Of a stretch of DNA of 64,000 nucleotides, positions 15,201 to 26,158 are shown in pieces. The position numbers were made by a program, and so were the translations under genes. Each line of letters starts with the position of its first letter. Positions within the stretch are counted from its first letter, which is position 1. The notes below the pieces were generated by a model. The model saw nothing but the letters and a program-made list of their open reading frames with translations, searched no databases and was not told where the DNA came from. Origin of the DNA: Chrysaora quinquecirrha (lineage: Eukaryota; Cnidaria; Scyphozoa; Semaeostomeae; Pelagiidae); the NCBI GenBank assembly GCA_014526335.1, contig JACTAT010000156.1:70642-134641 (forward strand), read 5' to 3'.

Positions 15201-18200
15201 AGCTATGGTGAGATGTTTTTTCCTTTTGTTGCCTCTTTCGCCACTTAGCTTTTGTAATGGTTATTCGGTTTCATCATCCTATGCTATTTCTGCAGCCAAC
15301 TTTCCCAGAAGATCGGTACTTCTTGGTGTCGTGATGATTATTTCCTTTTTTTGCAAGACATTGGGCGTTCCCTTTTTACATATTATGAGAAACACGACCT
15401 CCATACAACAGCAGTAATAAAGGTGATTGAAAAAAACTCGTTTGCATTTCTTGGCAAACGATCAAACGTCTTGACCAGTTTTTCAGCTGTTTACTGCTGA
15501 GCAAAGAATTTTTCGGTAAGGAAATTCCATACTTTTGGCCCTTTTATTGATTGAATGAAATAGATTTTACTAATAGGATTAATATTTTTAGCTTTCGCAA
15601 ACTAAGGTTCACCACAGCAGTGTCTTCTTCTTAAAGAAGAAATGTGTAGCAAAATGCACAAACTTCATTATATACAAAAAGACATGAACCGGTTCAAGTG
15701 ATTCAGGACAAATGCTTAAGCAACATCAAGGAAAATCTCGCAAACAAATTTTCACCCTCTCCAAAGTGGCTTACACTTGGTTTTTGTGATCTAAATAAAG
15801 AAGACTATATATCGTACATAATATAGATGGTACATAACTCTTGAGTTTCCTAAAATGGTATGTAAAAGCCAAGAAAAGAATGACTCACATGAAGAATTCT
15901 TCTGGATATTTTGGTGGCCTCTTTGAACCAGGAACAGAAGAATATCCTGTGCTGCGAAGTAGCTTACACACGTCATCAGTGTTTGAATCTGTTGATGCTC
16001 TAGATGAACTGGATAAGAAAAGATTTATCGGCTAAGGATATCAAGAAAAGAGGCATCACATTCTAGCATAAACAAGCACAAAAATTTCAGCTTATAGCAT
16101 AATTTTGAATTAGAAATGTACCTCCTTTAAAGGGTATACCACAATAAGTGGGACTCATGACAAATATGTTGACATATGTATTGTGCTTAAGAAGGCTTAA
16201 CATAGCCAAAAATGAAAACGTCAAACCGGGAGACAGTCTTGGGCTGTATGACTAGGAGAGTTGCTCAGCAATTTCATCGAGCTCTAAGCTCAGTGGAAAC
16301 GTCGATGGCTCCCTGGTAAAGCAGCCCAGGTTTGAATCCAACCTATTGTGGTATTCAACTTGTGGAAAAACCTATTTTCAAAGGAAATTTATTCTCAATG
16401 CGATCCTTCGAGATTTCAAATTTAAGTACCAACGAACCACACCTTGCAGGGGAAATACGCAAGGAAGGAAACAAACTCGAAGGTATAAATAAAAGTATAT
16501 CTGTTGATATTATTCTCTCTATAATGATTTCTCTGCCTTACTGAAAGATTGGTGTGCAATAAAGTTATCACTGGTCATAGTGAAGGGAATGTTGAAAACT
16601 AATATAGTATATATTTTAACAGTATATTCTTCGAGAGAAAAGGATTTTATACATTTAGTTAGGTACAGCTGCAGCTTCTAGTCTGTTTAGAAAGATAAGA
16701 AAAAGGCATATATTACCAATATCTATGGTATGCTACCAACATTCTTTCACGAACAACACCTTCAAATCGCATGTCTGCAATCAGTAACATGACTCCATAT
16801 AAATAAAGGGCCTCACACTGCAAGAGAAGTTTTAAAAAATACAGGGTGTTCCAAAAACGAAACAACTAGAGAAACCTTATTATTTGAGGCAAATTTACAT
16901 TTTTCAGCATGAAATTGGGTACCCATGTGTTTGGAAGAATAAAAATTATGCTGACGCCACTTTATAATGCTTTACCTAAAATGAGTTAAAAACGAGTAAA
17001 TATCCAACGTTCAAATATTGTCTGTCTGAATCTAGCCATCGTTTATCAAACCCTTGGCCTGAACTGGTCAATTTCTCAATACACCCTTGCTGTAACTTAT
17101 GCAAGCGCCAGATAATCTTCAATGAAATGTGTATCGATTTTGGCTTTACATATCAATGAAATTAAATACAGCATATTGTTTATACAGATATAATTTGCAA
17201 ACTCAACCTATTATCTACGAAATATGTCAAATGCAGTAAGTTTTATGACAAAAACTGTTGCTACTTGGTTAAGCTAATTTAATCCACGATGTAGAAACCT
17301 ATTTTCCTAAGTATATAAATATAGACAAAACGACAAGAAATATACTAAACGTTTTTTTAAAAAGTTTAATATATTTCTTGTCCATATCGAAATACGATGT
17401 CGAAACTTACAGATAGCTGCTTGCCATCGGGGTTCAAAAGAACTGTCTCTACTGTTTGCTGGATGTAAACACCCTCGTCAAGATCTTCCAGAAATCTTTG
17501 AAAAATTCAAAAGAGATATTGACATAAAATAACAGAAAGTTTAAATTTAGGGGTAAATTCATAAGTCCTCTAAATTCTAAATGGGCTTAAGAGAGCATTT
17601 CAAACGACCTGTTCTCAAAAAAGCGTGTTAGCTGCTTGATTAATATTGGCACAAAGGAAAGGGTCCAAAATAACCTGCAGAAACAGAATGTGAACTCTTA
17701 ATCTTGCCATCAAGGGGGAAAGTGCAAGATTTGGACTTGTTTTAGATTTCTTCCTTCATTGATGGAACAAAAGCCGAAAATAGTGCTAATTCAAATTTCT
17801 GATAGTCATAACACTCGAAGATGCAAACAAAAATTTCCACTCACAAAGCAGATGATGCTGTAATGAGCTTTTTCGAGATGGATGACCTTGTTCTGAACTG
17901 ATTTCTTCCTAATTCGATTATTATTGAAGATACTATAGAACTATAGAAACCATGCATCAACGTGCGAAAATGAAAATATTTAAAAAAAAGACGCCATCCA
18001 AAATACACTAAATCTCGAAAGATTGCAGTTGTCTCGAGTCCGCCACATTCAGTGTTCAAGCTTCACAGGCGTATGTGACAATCAAGAATATGAACGACCG
18101 TACCAGGAGGATTTCATACTTTTTCAGCTTGTGGGGGAATGTAAGGGCCCGTCGAGGATTTTGCATTAGATTGTATGTGAAAGATTCCTCTGAATAAGAG

Positions 18201-21200
18201 ATACAGCAATGGCGACCAGACAATTCTACTGTTGTCTATAACCAAGCTGTTGCCTATTTGGCTTTCTGCTTACAGCTAGCCAATACCCTTACGAATGAAC
18301 CTTCTTTAAGTCAGTACCTGTCCAGTTCAATAATGGAAAAGTGATCAGTAGAGCGAAGGGGTAGGAAAAGCAAGATCTACATTTCACTGATCATACGCAT
18401 CTTTTAACAATAATAATTACTAATCATAATAATAACAATTACTAGTTGAATTGAAGCAACGAGAACTTAAACCTCATCCTCGTTCATAATTTGAATGTAT
18501 ATTTATTTATGCAAAGAAATCTTTTCAATCACAAAAAATGTTGTTAGCTGACTTATAGCACACTAGCTTTTGCTCTTATTTTCATTTCGGTCTTTTTCAG
18601 TGAATAATGATGTCCTTTCCAGTCATACCAATTAACTCCATTTGCATATGATTTGTGATTACCATTCAGATATCTCCCGTTGAGGTTAGAGCGATGACAG
18701 TTACCATACCACCATGCTCCTTGATAAGAAACTGCACATTTTGCCAATGAAGCATCATTATCCATGTCTTTTGTAGAAAACCGTTGACCATTTACTGTAA
18801 ATGAGTTACCTGCAGTTCCACTATATGTTCCAACATGTGCAAGATACTTGCTTTGTTCATCATCAATATAAAATGAATCATATTCAGCATATGCTTTGTT
18901 TCCATTTGTGTCCTCAAGATCAAAACGGATCATCATATTTTTCTTTTTTGTCAAACGATGAATTTTATCATTTCCCAACCAAAATTCTTTACTTGGATCA
19001 CCAAACCCATGCTTATAATCATTCCATGTCTGATAAAAGTCTAGAGAGCCATCAAACCTTCTCTGAATCACTGTCCATCCATGAGAATCTGTTTCTAGTT
19101 GACAGTAAACATCAAAAGGTTGTCCGTTGTCCGGTCGAACTGCATAGACTCCATTCTTGACACTTTCAGTTTTCTTCATCTTAGAGCAGTTTTCTTGTGG
19201 CATCACTTGTATCAAAATTGATTCCGTTGAGGAGCCAATTTCATTTCTTGCGGAGCAGATATAAGCCCCCGTGTCAACAATATCAGGTCGCGGCAATTGT
19301 AACTTCAGTGAACTTCCATCTCTCGAAATGATCGTGCGACCACGGATTACACCAAGTGCTTTCCTCCAACTTACATCAGGTCTTGGATTACCACTGACAT
19401 TGCAAGCAACTTCGAACTTTAAGCCAACATTTTTTGTTGCCACTTTCATTGGAAGATAAACACGAGGCTTGAATTGAACATCAAGTCTGGTTTCGGCACT
19501 GTCTTTACCTAAGATGTTTTCTGCAATACATCGAATGACACCACTGTCAGATCTGTGTATATTTGTAACTTCCAAACCACCCTTTCCGTGAAATCTGTAT
19601 TTGTTGTTAGCTTTCTTGAATGGTAATTCCCATTTAATATTTGGCTGTGGATTTCCAGTTGCTTCACAATACAAAGTAAGATTTCCTGATTCACGAACTT
19701 TGATAACGTTTTCAAAGTTGCTAATAATCTTTGGCTTTTCAATTGATTTCCCACTTATTCCTCTATCCCCCTTTTCTCCTTTCACTCCCTTGACACCTCC
19801 CGGTCCTTGTTGACCTGTTTCGCCTCTCACGCCAGATTTTCCTGTGTCTCCCTTGGAGCCTTTGTATCCACGAGGTCCATATTTACCTCTTGGTCCCCTG
19901 TCTCCTTTTCTTCCTGGTAAACAACAGACAATTTTAGTGTTATTGATTTGAGTTGAACACTTAAAATCAGCCAGTAATAGTTTCTTGAAAACGCTGCTTA
20001 TTGTTTGCAAAATTTGCTGTTCATTTGCTACATGCCTCCTTTCATTAAATAACAGGATTTCTCCTGTTCTGTGGACTTCATTTTCAGCTTTGACTTTTCA
20101 AGTCTGCTCAAAATATTCCGTCTTGCTATGTCATATTCGCAAATTCGCAAATTCTTCCGCTCTTGCGCAGACAAATTTTCTTCCGTTTCTTAACCTTATT
20201 CTTTCAAACAAAACAACAATATCGCGTTTCCTTCTCAAATTCAAACATGTTTGATCTTGTTTTAGGGTTTAATAAATTGTCAAACCACAAACTAGCTTTT
20301 CATTATAATATCATTATAAAAGTAGTCCCCTGCTACGGCGCGCCCATTGCCCCAAGAGACGCTGAGGCATTTTATCAAAATACTATCTAGTTTATGTAAT
20401 TTACAATGTTAGTGCTTGTTAAGACAGAAAATGTGCGAGTGAAAACGTATAATTGTGCTTCTCTGTTTGAATTAACTTTGACCAGGGATGGATTACTTCA
20501 TAAATCTCGTACACTAATGTCGTAGGTCTTTATAAATCCTGCAAATCTTTTCTATTTTATAAACCATAAAAACATTTACAAACCTTGCGTTTCAGCTATT
20601 GTGCATGGGCATATTCCTGGTTACATTTTTTTGTTTAGTACGTGTTTGTTATCAGCGGAGTCTTTCTTTTTTTTGTCGACTTTAATAGTTTTTTTTGGTT
20701 ATCAAAGCATTGCACACGCTCACACACTAATTGCACATGTTAAATTTTCAAAGTATTGAATCATTCATTTCAGGCTAGTAATCCCATCTATCGCTGTCAG
20801 ACGAATTGCGTTGTTCTCTAATTACCTTTAAATAAAACTTTCCACTTGAGATGTCCTAAATTTTAATTCAGGAGAAATTTAATTCGCTTTTTCCTCTTCA
20901 ATTTCAAATTTTCTTAGCTTCTAGTTGGATACAAACTTTGAACTCTTGCTCACGCAAGAACAAAATTAACCTTGCCCGCCGATTGAAATAGGCACAGGGA
21001 AATGCGAAGTTATGTTGTAAAATTCGGCTCTTTGTTTTGGTTTCTTTTACATTAGCGGGAAAGCGTAGATAAAATGCAGAGGTAGTTTTTTTCTAAATTT
21101 ATTGAATAATCGAATTTTAAACAAATTATGAATTTGAGCTAAAGTATATCTTTACCTCGGAGCAAAACTCAACATGTGGTTTTTCCTCGCAGCTAAGGGA

Positions 21201-24200
21201 GGGAAGAGGCAGTTATGAGACGGTCCCCTGCTCCGTGATTCAGCTTAAGTAATCTGAGCAAGGATATCACTTTCTGAAATGGCTCTGATGGCTTGGCAAT
21301 GACTAGAATGACTTCTAACTGAACCTAGCAAATTCTGTCATTGTTCAATAGCTGGTTTTCTTATACAAATAAGTCTATGCAACGGTACCAATTTGAATAT
21401 GCTCGCATCATGCTCTTCTAACAATTTAGAAAAGAACACCCACCATAAATTTTCAGTCAATAATCTTTCGATTTTCTCAAGGTAATAGTTTTACCTTCTT
21501 TATGCTTGATAGCCCCGCTTTCCCCTATAAGCTCAATGAGCTTTCTGATCCGTTGCTACGAGCTTATCAATTCACTGGACTGGTTCCGTCACAGAATCAG
21601 TGAAGCTAAGCTGTAGAAATGAGATATATCGCCATTGCATCATTAATTACACCGAATTGCATTTTTCGCTTGAAACTGGCTACGTATAATAATCTCTGAT
21701 AATTACAAAATGATCTCTAATTACCACCTGAAAAATTTTTTTAAGCAAAAGACTCAACATCAGAACAAGTTTCAAATATTTTGCTTGTAACAACGCTAAC
21801 AATTTTTATACAAGTTGAACAGCCAGAGAAGTAGCTTTTAATCTTTTTTGTTTAGGTATGGCATGTAATGAAATATCTTTGCAGTTAAAGTTTTTCTTGT
21901 TAAATAATTGCTAGCATGTCTGGTTGCATCATATGTATTAAGTTTACACTATATCAACCTACAAGTTTGATTCAAGATTATGTCTCCACACCAAAATTAA
22001 CTTAGAATTTACAAAATTGCTATCTAAGAGTAGGTTGTTGTGGAAATTGTGAATATTATGCACCAATGTCAAGTGCAGTGGTGCCCTTGAATCATCATTG
22101 CTTTTGTAAGTAAACTTCCTTGTTTGAGCCCTGGGCATCAGTTTCCAACCATTTTCAGTCAGAAGTATTAATACTTAAATGTACTATTGCATCTGTAGTT
22201 GTAATTCACAGTACATGACTACATAAATCATAGAACTCTGCTTACCTGTTAAGATCTGTTACATATTTGTAAATGCTCTCAAATGCCAAGTAGAAACGTG
22301 TGATTATATCAATATGGCTTTCTCTGAACATCTCATCCAGATCTTGCAGATCCTTAAAAAAATCTTTTCAGTGAAGATAAAATCATTCATGTTCAAACAA
22401 TGGATGTCATCTGAAATCTTAACTTAGGCTTGTATCATATACAACATTTCATTCCATTTTATCAGAATCAAAAGGTTAGTGAAAATCCCAGAATTCCACT
22501 ACTTTGGCTTCAGAAAAATTGAAAATGAGACCCCCTTGGCACTAGAAAACCTGAGAAGGAAAGTGGAAATTCACGAGGCCCAGAGATTAAATTGACTCTG
22601 ACTATCTCACACCTTAGACCTTGCAATATTAATAAATCTAACACCCTCTGTAGAACCTAGAAAATTCTGTAGAAGTACTTTTCATGTTAGAATGGAATCC
22701 AAAGGAGCAGCTTCTCATACAACACAGCAAAACTGGGCATTGCACATGGTACTTCCTTCTTCCATCACCTGTGAGCAGCTCTGCACAGGAAAGTTATAGG
22801 ACAAAAGATGCAATTCCAGGGGGTCAGTCAAAACAGTGCATGCAATTCTGAGGCTTTGGTAAGATCCAGACTGCAAATATTGTCTCTCATTCTGAACAAG
22901 CAAAAGAAATCTAGGAGCACAATGCCAATTTCAAGTGCAAAATTTTAACAAAATGCTATAATTTGAAGCACTAAAAGACCTTGTTTAATGATTTTATAAT
23001 TTGGTTTTAAAATGTCAATTGGGACATTTTAAAACCTATGGCAAAATATTTCTGATGGTTTTCTTTTTAGGGAGATATGGCGGGATGAAGGTGCCAAAAA
23101 ATTTCTTTACATTTTTTCTCCCAGCTCAACTTCATTTTCATTTTGATGTCATTAAACATATCCTTATTTGGAAAATGCCTGAAAAGCAGATGGTAGCGAA
23201 GGTAGCTTGATAAAATTATGTGCCTTGAATTCAGCTCACAAAAGCATGAACTGACATGTGAAAACATTCTTTGTTTCTGACTGAAAAAGAGCTATTTGTA
23301 ACTCAAAGGTAACTGAAACAAGGGGCAAAGGCATTTCTTTGCAAAAGCACTTCCATTCGTATCTATTCTTTTGAATAATACTTAATGAGCTTCGAGACCT
23401 GATGAGAAAAACTTTTGCTTTGCTTCAATCACATTCACAAAGTGAGCATCCAAGTTCCTTCAGGTTATAAGTGCCTTGACACAAACATACCCATGTATAT
23501 AGTCATTTATTTTCATCCTTGCATCAAGTGTTTGCGAATCGGATTGACTGACACTCTTGACTAAACAGCAATTGTGGTTTACGTAAGGTTGGTAATTTGC
23601 ATTTCATGTAACTTCCAAATAAGGATACCTTTAATGACTTTGATAGATTCTGAATCAGGCCTCGATTTTTAAGGCGGGCAATCGCCCGCGCCCGACTTGT
23701 CACTCCCTCGAATTCTCGAGGCAAGCTGTCATCGCTCCCCTCAATATCAAATAACCAAACAATCCGCCCGCCTTTGCTCTTCTTTCTTCGTTACCAGACA
23801 GACAGACAGACAGGAAATCCCCCGCGTTATTCTTTACATAGACTAATCTCCTTGTCACCTTGGACTTTCTCTGTCTTTAGTTTGGTTGACGACTTTTTAA
23901 TGACCTTTTTAACGACAAACGATAAGCATCACAGTTTGATGACTGATGTACGAACTGAACGTACTTTTATGGTCATAAAGATTCCTTTATTCCTTTTTTG
24001 TTCCGAAATTTTATAATTGGTTCCAATTAGTTTAAACAGGTGTTTTTGTCGTTAAAACTTAGTTTTCTTCGGTTTAGCACTGTATTATACCCCTCAAAAG
24101 CCTCTTAAGCAAGATAAAAACAGCCTGCCTGAATTTTTGAGGCCAGCGATTACTGCCCACCTACTAAAATCTTCCTAGCGAGGCCTGCTGAATTGAAATA

Positions 24201-26077
24201 GAGGCTTCTCAAATCTTGACTAAAAGAAACCCTTTTACTTGCAACCTTGTTAAAGTATTCGGATAAAATAATTGCATATTTGGATATTTGGAATCTACCA
24301 TATTCCATACTTTTTTCCCTATGATCTATGATGAAAAATTGCTAAACAAGGTCTTTAAGCGAAAAGTGTGCAAGAAATATCAAGTGGGACTTTTAATGTT
24401 CTCCAGATCATCTTTGTAGCACAGTTTACAAACTTAGCAATCGGAACTAAAATGGCAAAAATCTTCCAATTGGAGTCACCCGATATCAAATTGAACCTCC
24501 CATTAAAATACTTTTCTCCCCCTCCCTTTGTTTGCAACCAATTTACTAATATTTGGGGCTCTGCCTCCACACCCCTGTTGATCAGTCTGATGGAATAAGG
24601 TTGGTTTGTCTAGTTAAATGTGGCAAGTCATCTCAAATGATGGATTTGCATTGTGGTGGGTTTACCAGTTTAGTGAAATTGTTATATTTTTTATATAATT
24701 TTGCAGAGTTATGATGTCTTATCTCTGTTTTGATTGCAGACTGTTTGAATTGACTTTTGACTGCCTAGATTTGCACCTGACTAGTAATCATTTGTAAGTT
24801 TTATAGATTTTAAATCTACTCAAATCTGGATTTTATATTTTTACGTTGTTTTATCTTGAGACACAGACATTTCAACTGACCTGGTAGTAATGAACTGAAT
24901 AGGAAAGATTCAGGGGTGTAGAGCTGGGGGCTCAGGGGGCCTCAGCCCCCCTAGTTATTTTTTTCAAGCTTTTTTGGGGGGGCTACAGCCCCCCTATTAA
25001 TTTTGTTTATCTGAGTGAAAGCACCTAGTTTTTTGCTCAATCTCTTCGTGTTATTGTCTTTCTTTCTCCAAAAACATGAATGCCCTTGTGATATCAGAAT
25101 ATTAATTATCCTTAGATATTTTATTTTCCTTGCAACCTTATTACACATTGCTTCAAGGTTCAAGTCATTTCGGATACTATAGTTTTTGATAAAGTAGCTA
25201 TTTTCTATCCGACGAGCTCAGGACACGGGATTTTAGGATTAACAACAACATACAATGGCAGCTTAATCATTAAAAAATTAACAATTATATATTCTCTGCT
25301 TTTTCAAGGCAAACATTGTGTTATATTAAACACTTTTAAAAAACGGGTCCCTCATTGGCTTGCTACTTGATGCCTCACGGCTCACACTTGTCAGCAGTTC
25401 CCACGACCGTTTTATAAATTGTGACTTCATCTATAGAGAAGTTTAGGTTTTAAAGTGATTTTGTGATTACAATTGCCAGACATTTTAAAGATAGAGTGGT
25501 TTTTGCAAAGAAAAATAGAAAATTTGCTGAATTATCATTTCATGGCTGAAAATCCTTGACGGACCGGATAATTGAAGTCCGGATAAACAAGAAGGTGGCT
25601 AATCGGATAAATGCTGTAACTTGTGAAAAACGGCCAATCTAAGCCAATCTGGAGATGGTATTTTGAAAAATTTTCTGAGGGAGCATGCCCCAAGACACCC
25701 CTTGTTCAGTGCACCTTCGGTGCACTGTGCGCCTTCGACGCACATCTTCCATCTTCATCATCAGATTCGTGTTAATTATTTACTGAAGTAGAGCCCCCCT
25801 AGTTATTTTTCCAGCTCTACACCACTGGAAAGATTCATTTTACCTGACGAGAATTGATTTTATGCTCGACCAAGTCAGTAGACCGGAAGTAGACAAAGTC
25901 AACCAAGATGTCCCCATATTTTTCTTTATCTTCTCTGCTTTCCAATTTGAATGTAGGTGGTACGAAATCAGATAAACGAAGAAGCTCTGCAACTATAGCG
26001 TTGCCTCGACTAACCAATTTGAGCAATGTTTGACCACAGGCATTATTTTCTGCGAGGAAGTCACTGCTATCCCCCAT
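288..26077 (-). CDS. WASHC5: WASHC5 (strumpellin), WASH complex subunit, 5' 21 exons; 3' end outside window
   Basis: Strumpellin is a core scaffold of the WASH complex, which drives Arp2/3 actin branching on endosomes. Exons (high to low coordinate): 25844-26077, 22246-22352, 17411-17495, 16717-16817, 15889-16008, 14086-14158, 13790-13942, 12567-12680, 10694-10735, 9662-9791, 8899-9020, 8027-8156, 6527-6639, 5860-5967, 5217-5275, 4257-4332, 2989-3099, 1524-1601, 1008-1070, 476-556, 288-389. All have AG acceptors and GT donors, and phases join without a stop to 2,202 nt (734 codons), against about 1,160 residues in vertebrates. Recognisable blocks include [10 protein letters not shown] (exon 1), TGYSS (exon 5), NCLRDCNV (exon 10), [11 protein letters not shown] (exon 17) and LQIIPES (exon 18). 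The start gives [12 protein letters not shown], aligned to the known N-terminus. Exon 14 has a weak donor (GTCGGT). Positions 1-287 are intron. The remaining third of the protein lies left of the window. Assignment is by remembered family sequence; I am confident. Confidence -1.
1765..2551 (+). pseudogene. Decayed fibrinogen-related (FReD) domain relic
   Basis: Two blocks read as a fibrinogen C-terminal domain on the plus strand, opposite to the host gene WASHC5. Block 1 (about 1765-2050) encodes [20 protein letters not shown] and then, with stops and frame changes, the [15 protein letters not shown] segment and YLAHVG. Block 2 (about 2436-2551) encodes [20 protein letters not shown] and the following HGVHW stretch. 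Both match the FReD part of the ORF at 18553-20010 at protein level. Between them lie about 385 bp without FReD similarity. In-frame stops after YCEL and after block 1 show it is non-functional. It sits in WASHC5 intron 17 (1602-2988). No start, collagen or Ig part is visible. Confidence -1.
3255..3810. repeat. Degenerate CCACCACAGTA minisatellite in WASHC5 intron 16
   Basis: Repeated variants of AGTAGTGCTTATCCACCAC and AAGCATAATAACCCACCA recur irregularly. A longer module containing TCGCTAGCGTGA occurs near 3369 and 3795. Apparent ORFs here are compositional. Confidence -1.
9421..9483. repeat. Two-copy 34-bp direct repeat
   Basis: A 29-bp core beginning TTCTATATCACATCGG occurs at 9421-9449 and again exactly at 9455-9483, in the intron between WASHC5 exons 10 and 11. 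Confidence -1.
10900..10970. mobile_element. 71-bp MITE with 9-bp target-site duplication
   Basis: The ends are TAGCCTGCGTG and its exact reverse complement CACGCAGGCTA (11 bp). The direct flanks GGAAAGTTA at 10891-10899 and 10971-10979 are identical, so this is a 9-bp target duplication, the length typical of Mutator-like elements. The 49-bp interior has no coding capacity. It lies in WASHC5 intron 9. Confidence -1.
12996..13572. mobile_element. Mariner-like 577-bp MITE
   Basis: The left end CAGGGTGGCCCAAAAAAGGG and the right end, read in reverse complement as CTGGATGGCCCAAAAAGGG, form inverted repeats of about 26 bp with few mismatches. Each is flanked by TA (12994-12995 and 13573-13574). 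Terminal sequence and TA duplication fit Tc1/mariner. No transposase ORF remains. It lies in WASHC5 intron 7, just before exon 7 in genome order. Confidence -1.
17331..17383. repeat. AT-rich hairpin near WASHC5 exon 3
   Basis: GACAAGAAATATA.CTAAAC and GTTTAATATATTTCTTGTC are near-perfect inverted arms around a T/A spacer. It starts 28 bp below the 3' end of exon 3, inside intron 3. Confidence -1.
18553..20010 (-). CDS. Collagen / two Ig / fibrinogen-domain protein ORF, nested in WASHC5 intron 2; 5' part uncertain or broken
   Basis: Uninterrupted 485-codon frame. The first residue here is TTG-encoded, so the true start is upstream. Residues about 33-87 are Gly-X-Y collagen repeats beginning [10 protein letters not shown]. 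About 91-178 and 180-268 are two I-set Ig domains, each with a Cys pair and a D(S/T)G.Y/I.C motif. About 272-485 is a fibrinogen C-terminal domain ([11 protein letters not shown], Cys-ended NGRYLNGNH region). This is a secreted or type II membrane recognition/matrix architecture typical of cnidarians. The whole segment is intronless, unlike the host gene. Upstream (about 20020-20260) coiled-coil-like coding continues only by changing frame: [17 protein letters not shown] is in one frame, [11 protein letters not shown] in the next. I therefore suspect a 5'-broken retrocopy, or missing upstream exons. Same strand as WASHC5. Confidence -1.
   Translation of the reverse strand: MQTISSVFKKLLLADFKCSTQINNTKIVCCLPGRKGDRGPRGKYGPRGYKGSKGDTGKSGVRGETGQQGPGGVKGVKGEKGDRGISGKSIEKPKIISNFENVIKVRESGNLTLYCEATGNPQPNIKWELPFKKANNKYRFHGKGGLEVTNIHRSDSGVIRCIAENILGKDSAETRLDVQFKPRVYLPMKVATKNVGLKFEVACNVSGNPRPDVSWRKALGVIRGRTIISRDGSSLKLQLPRPDIVDTGAYICSARNEIGSSTESILIQVMPQENCSKMKKTESVKNGVYAVRPDNGQPFDVYCQLETDSHGWTVIQRRFDGSLDFYQTWNDYKHGFGDPSKEFWLGNDKIHRLTKKKNMMIRFDLEDTNGNKAYAEYDSFYIDDEQSKYLAHVGTYSGTAGNSFTVNGQRFSTKDMDNDASLAKCAVSYQGAWWYGNCHRSNLNGRYLNGNHKSYANGVNWYDWKGHHYSLKKTEMKIRAKASVL
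20023..20265 (-). pseudogene. Frameshifted upstream coiled-coil region of the FReD gene
   Basis: Three short frames follow each other without overlap and read as one charged helical region: one containing [19 protein letters not shown], one containing [18 protein letters not shown], and the frame of the main ORF containing [14 protein letters not shown]. Each previous frame ends in a stop close to the switch. No credible GT-AG introns fit between them. I read this as decay or assembly indels. Linking them to one protein is inference. Confidence -1.
23656..24187. mobile_element. 532-bp MITE with CAGGCCTCG ends
   Basis: The left end CAGGCCTCG and the right end CGAGGCCTG are inverted. Similarity continues inward with one gap (GCGGGCA.ATCGC). 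CTGAAT flanks it directly at 23650-23655 and 24188-24193, giving a 6-bp apparent target duplication. No coding sequence. It lies in WASHC5 intron 1. Confidence -1.
24911..25827. mobile_element. Non-autonomous hAT element, 917 bp
   Basis: The left terminus CAGGGGTGTAGAGCTGG and the right terminus, in reverse complement CAGTGGTGTAGAGCTGG, differ at one base. The flanking octamer GAAAGATT is identical at 24903-24910 and 25828-25835. An 8-bp duplication and CAG..GTG ends are hAT hallmarks. A CCCCCCTAGTTATTTTT block near each end repeats. No transposase is encoded. It lies 16 nt inside intron 1 from the exon-1 donor of WASHC5. Confidence -1.
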
Positions 26078-26158
26078 TTTGTCAAAGAAGAGGGTCTCAG
26101 CTCAGAGAAATAAAAAATGGTTGTTGCTGTTGTTGCTTTGGCAAAAGCCTGGCCCATG
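26078..26158 (-). promoter_or_regulatory. Short 5' flank of WASHC5 before the transposon arm
   Basis: Only about 80 bp separate the WASHC5 start codon from the first base of the inverted arm of the 6.9 kb element. I see no TATA box. The 5' UTR and core promoter must lie here, or inside or beyond the element. Confidence -1.

Noticed and set aside
16842..16880. TACAGGGTGTTCCAAAAACG, resembling a mariner-type terminus
   Set aside because: No matching inverted end was found downstream, so at most a solo end.
18801..19813. Several plus-strand ORFs over the fibrinogen/collagen gene
   Set aside because: Antisense shadows of the minus-strand coding exon, whose domains are unambiguous.
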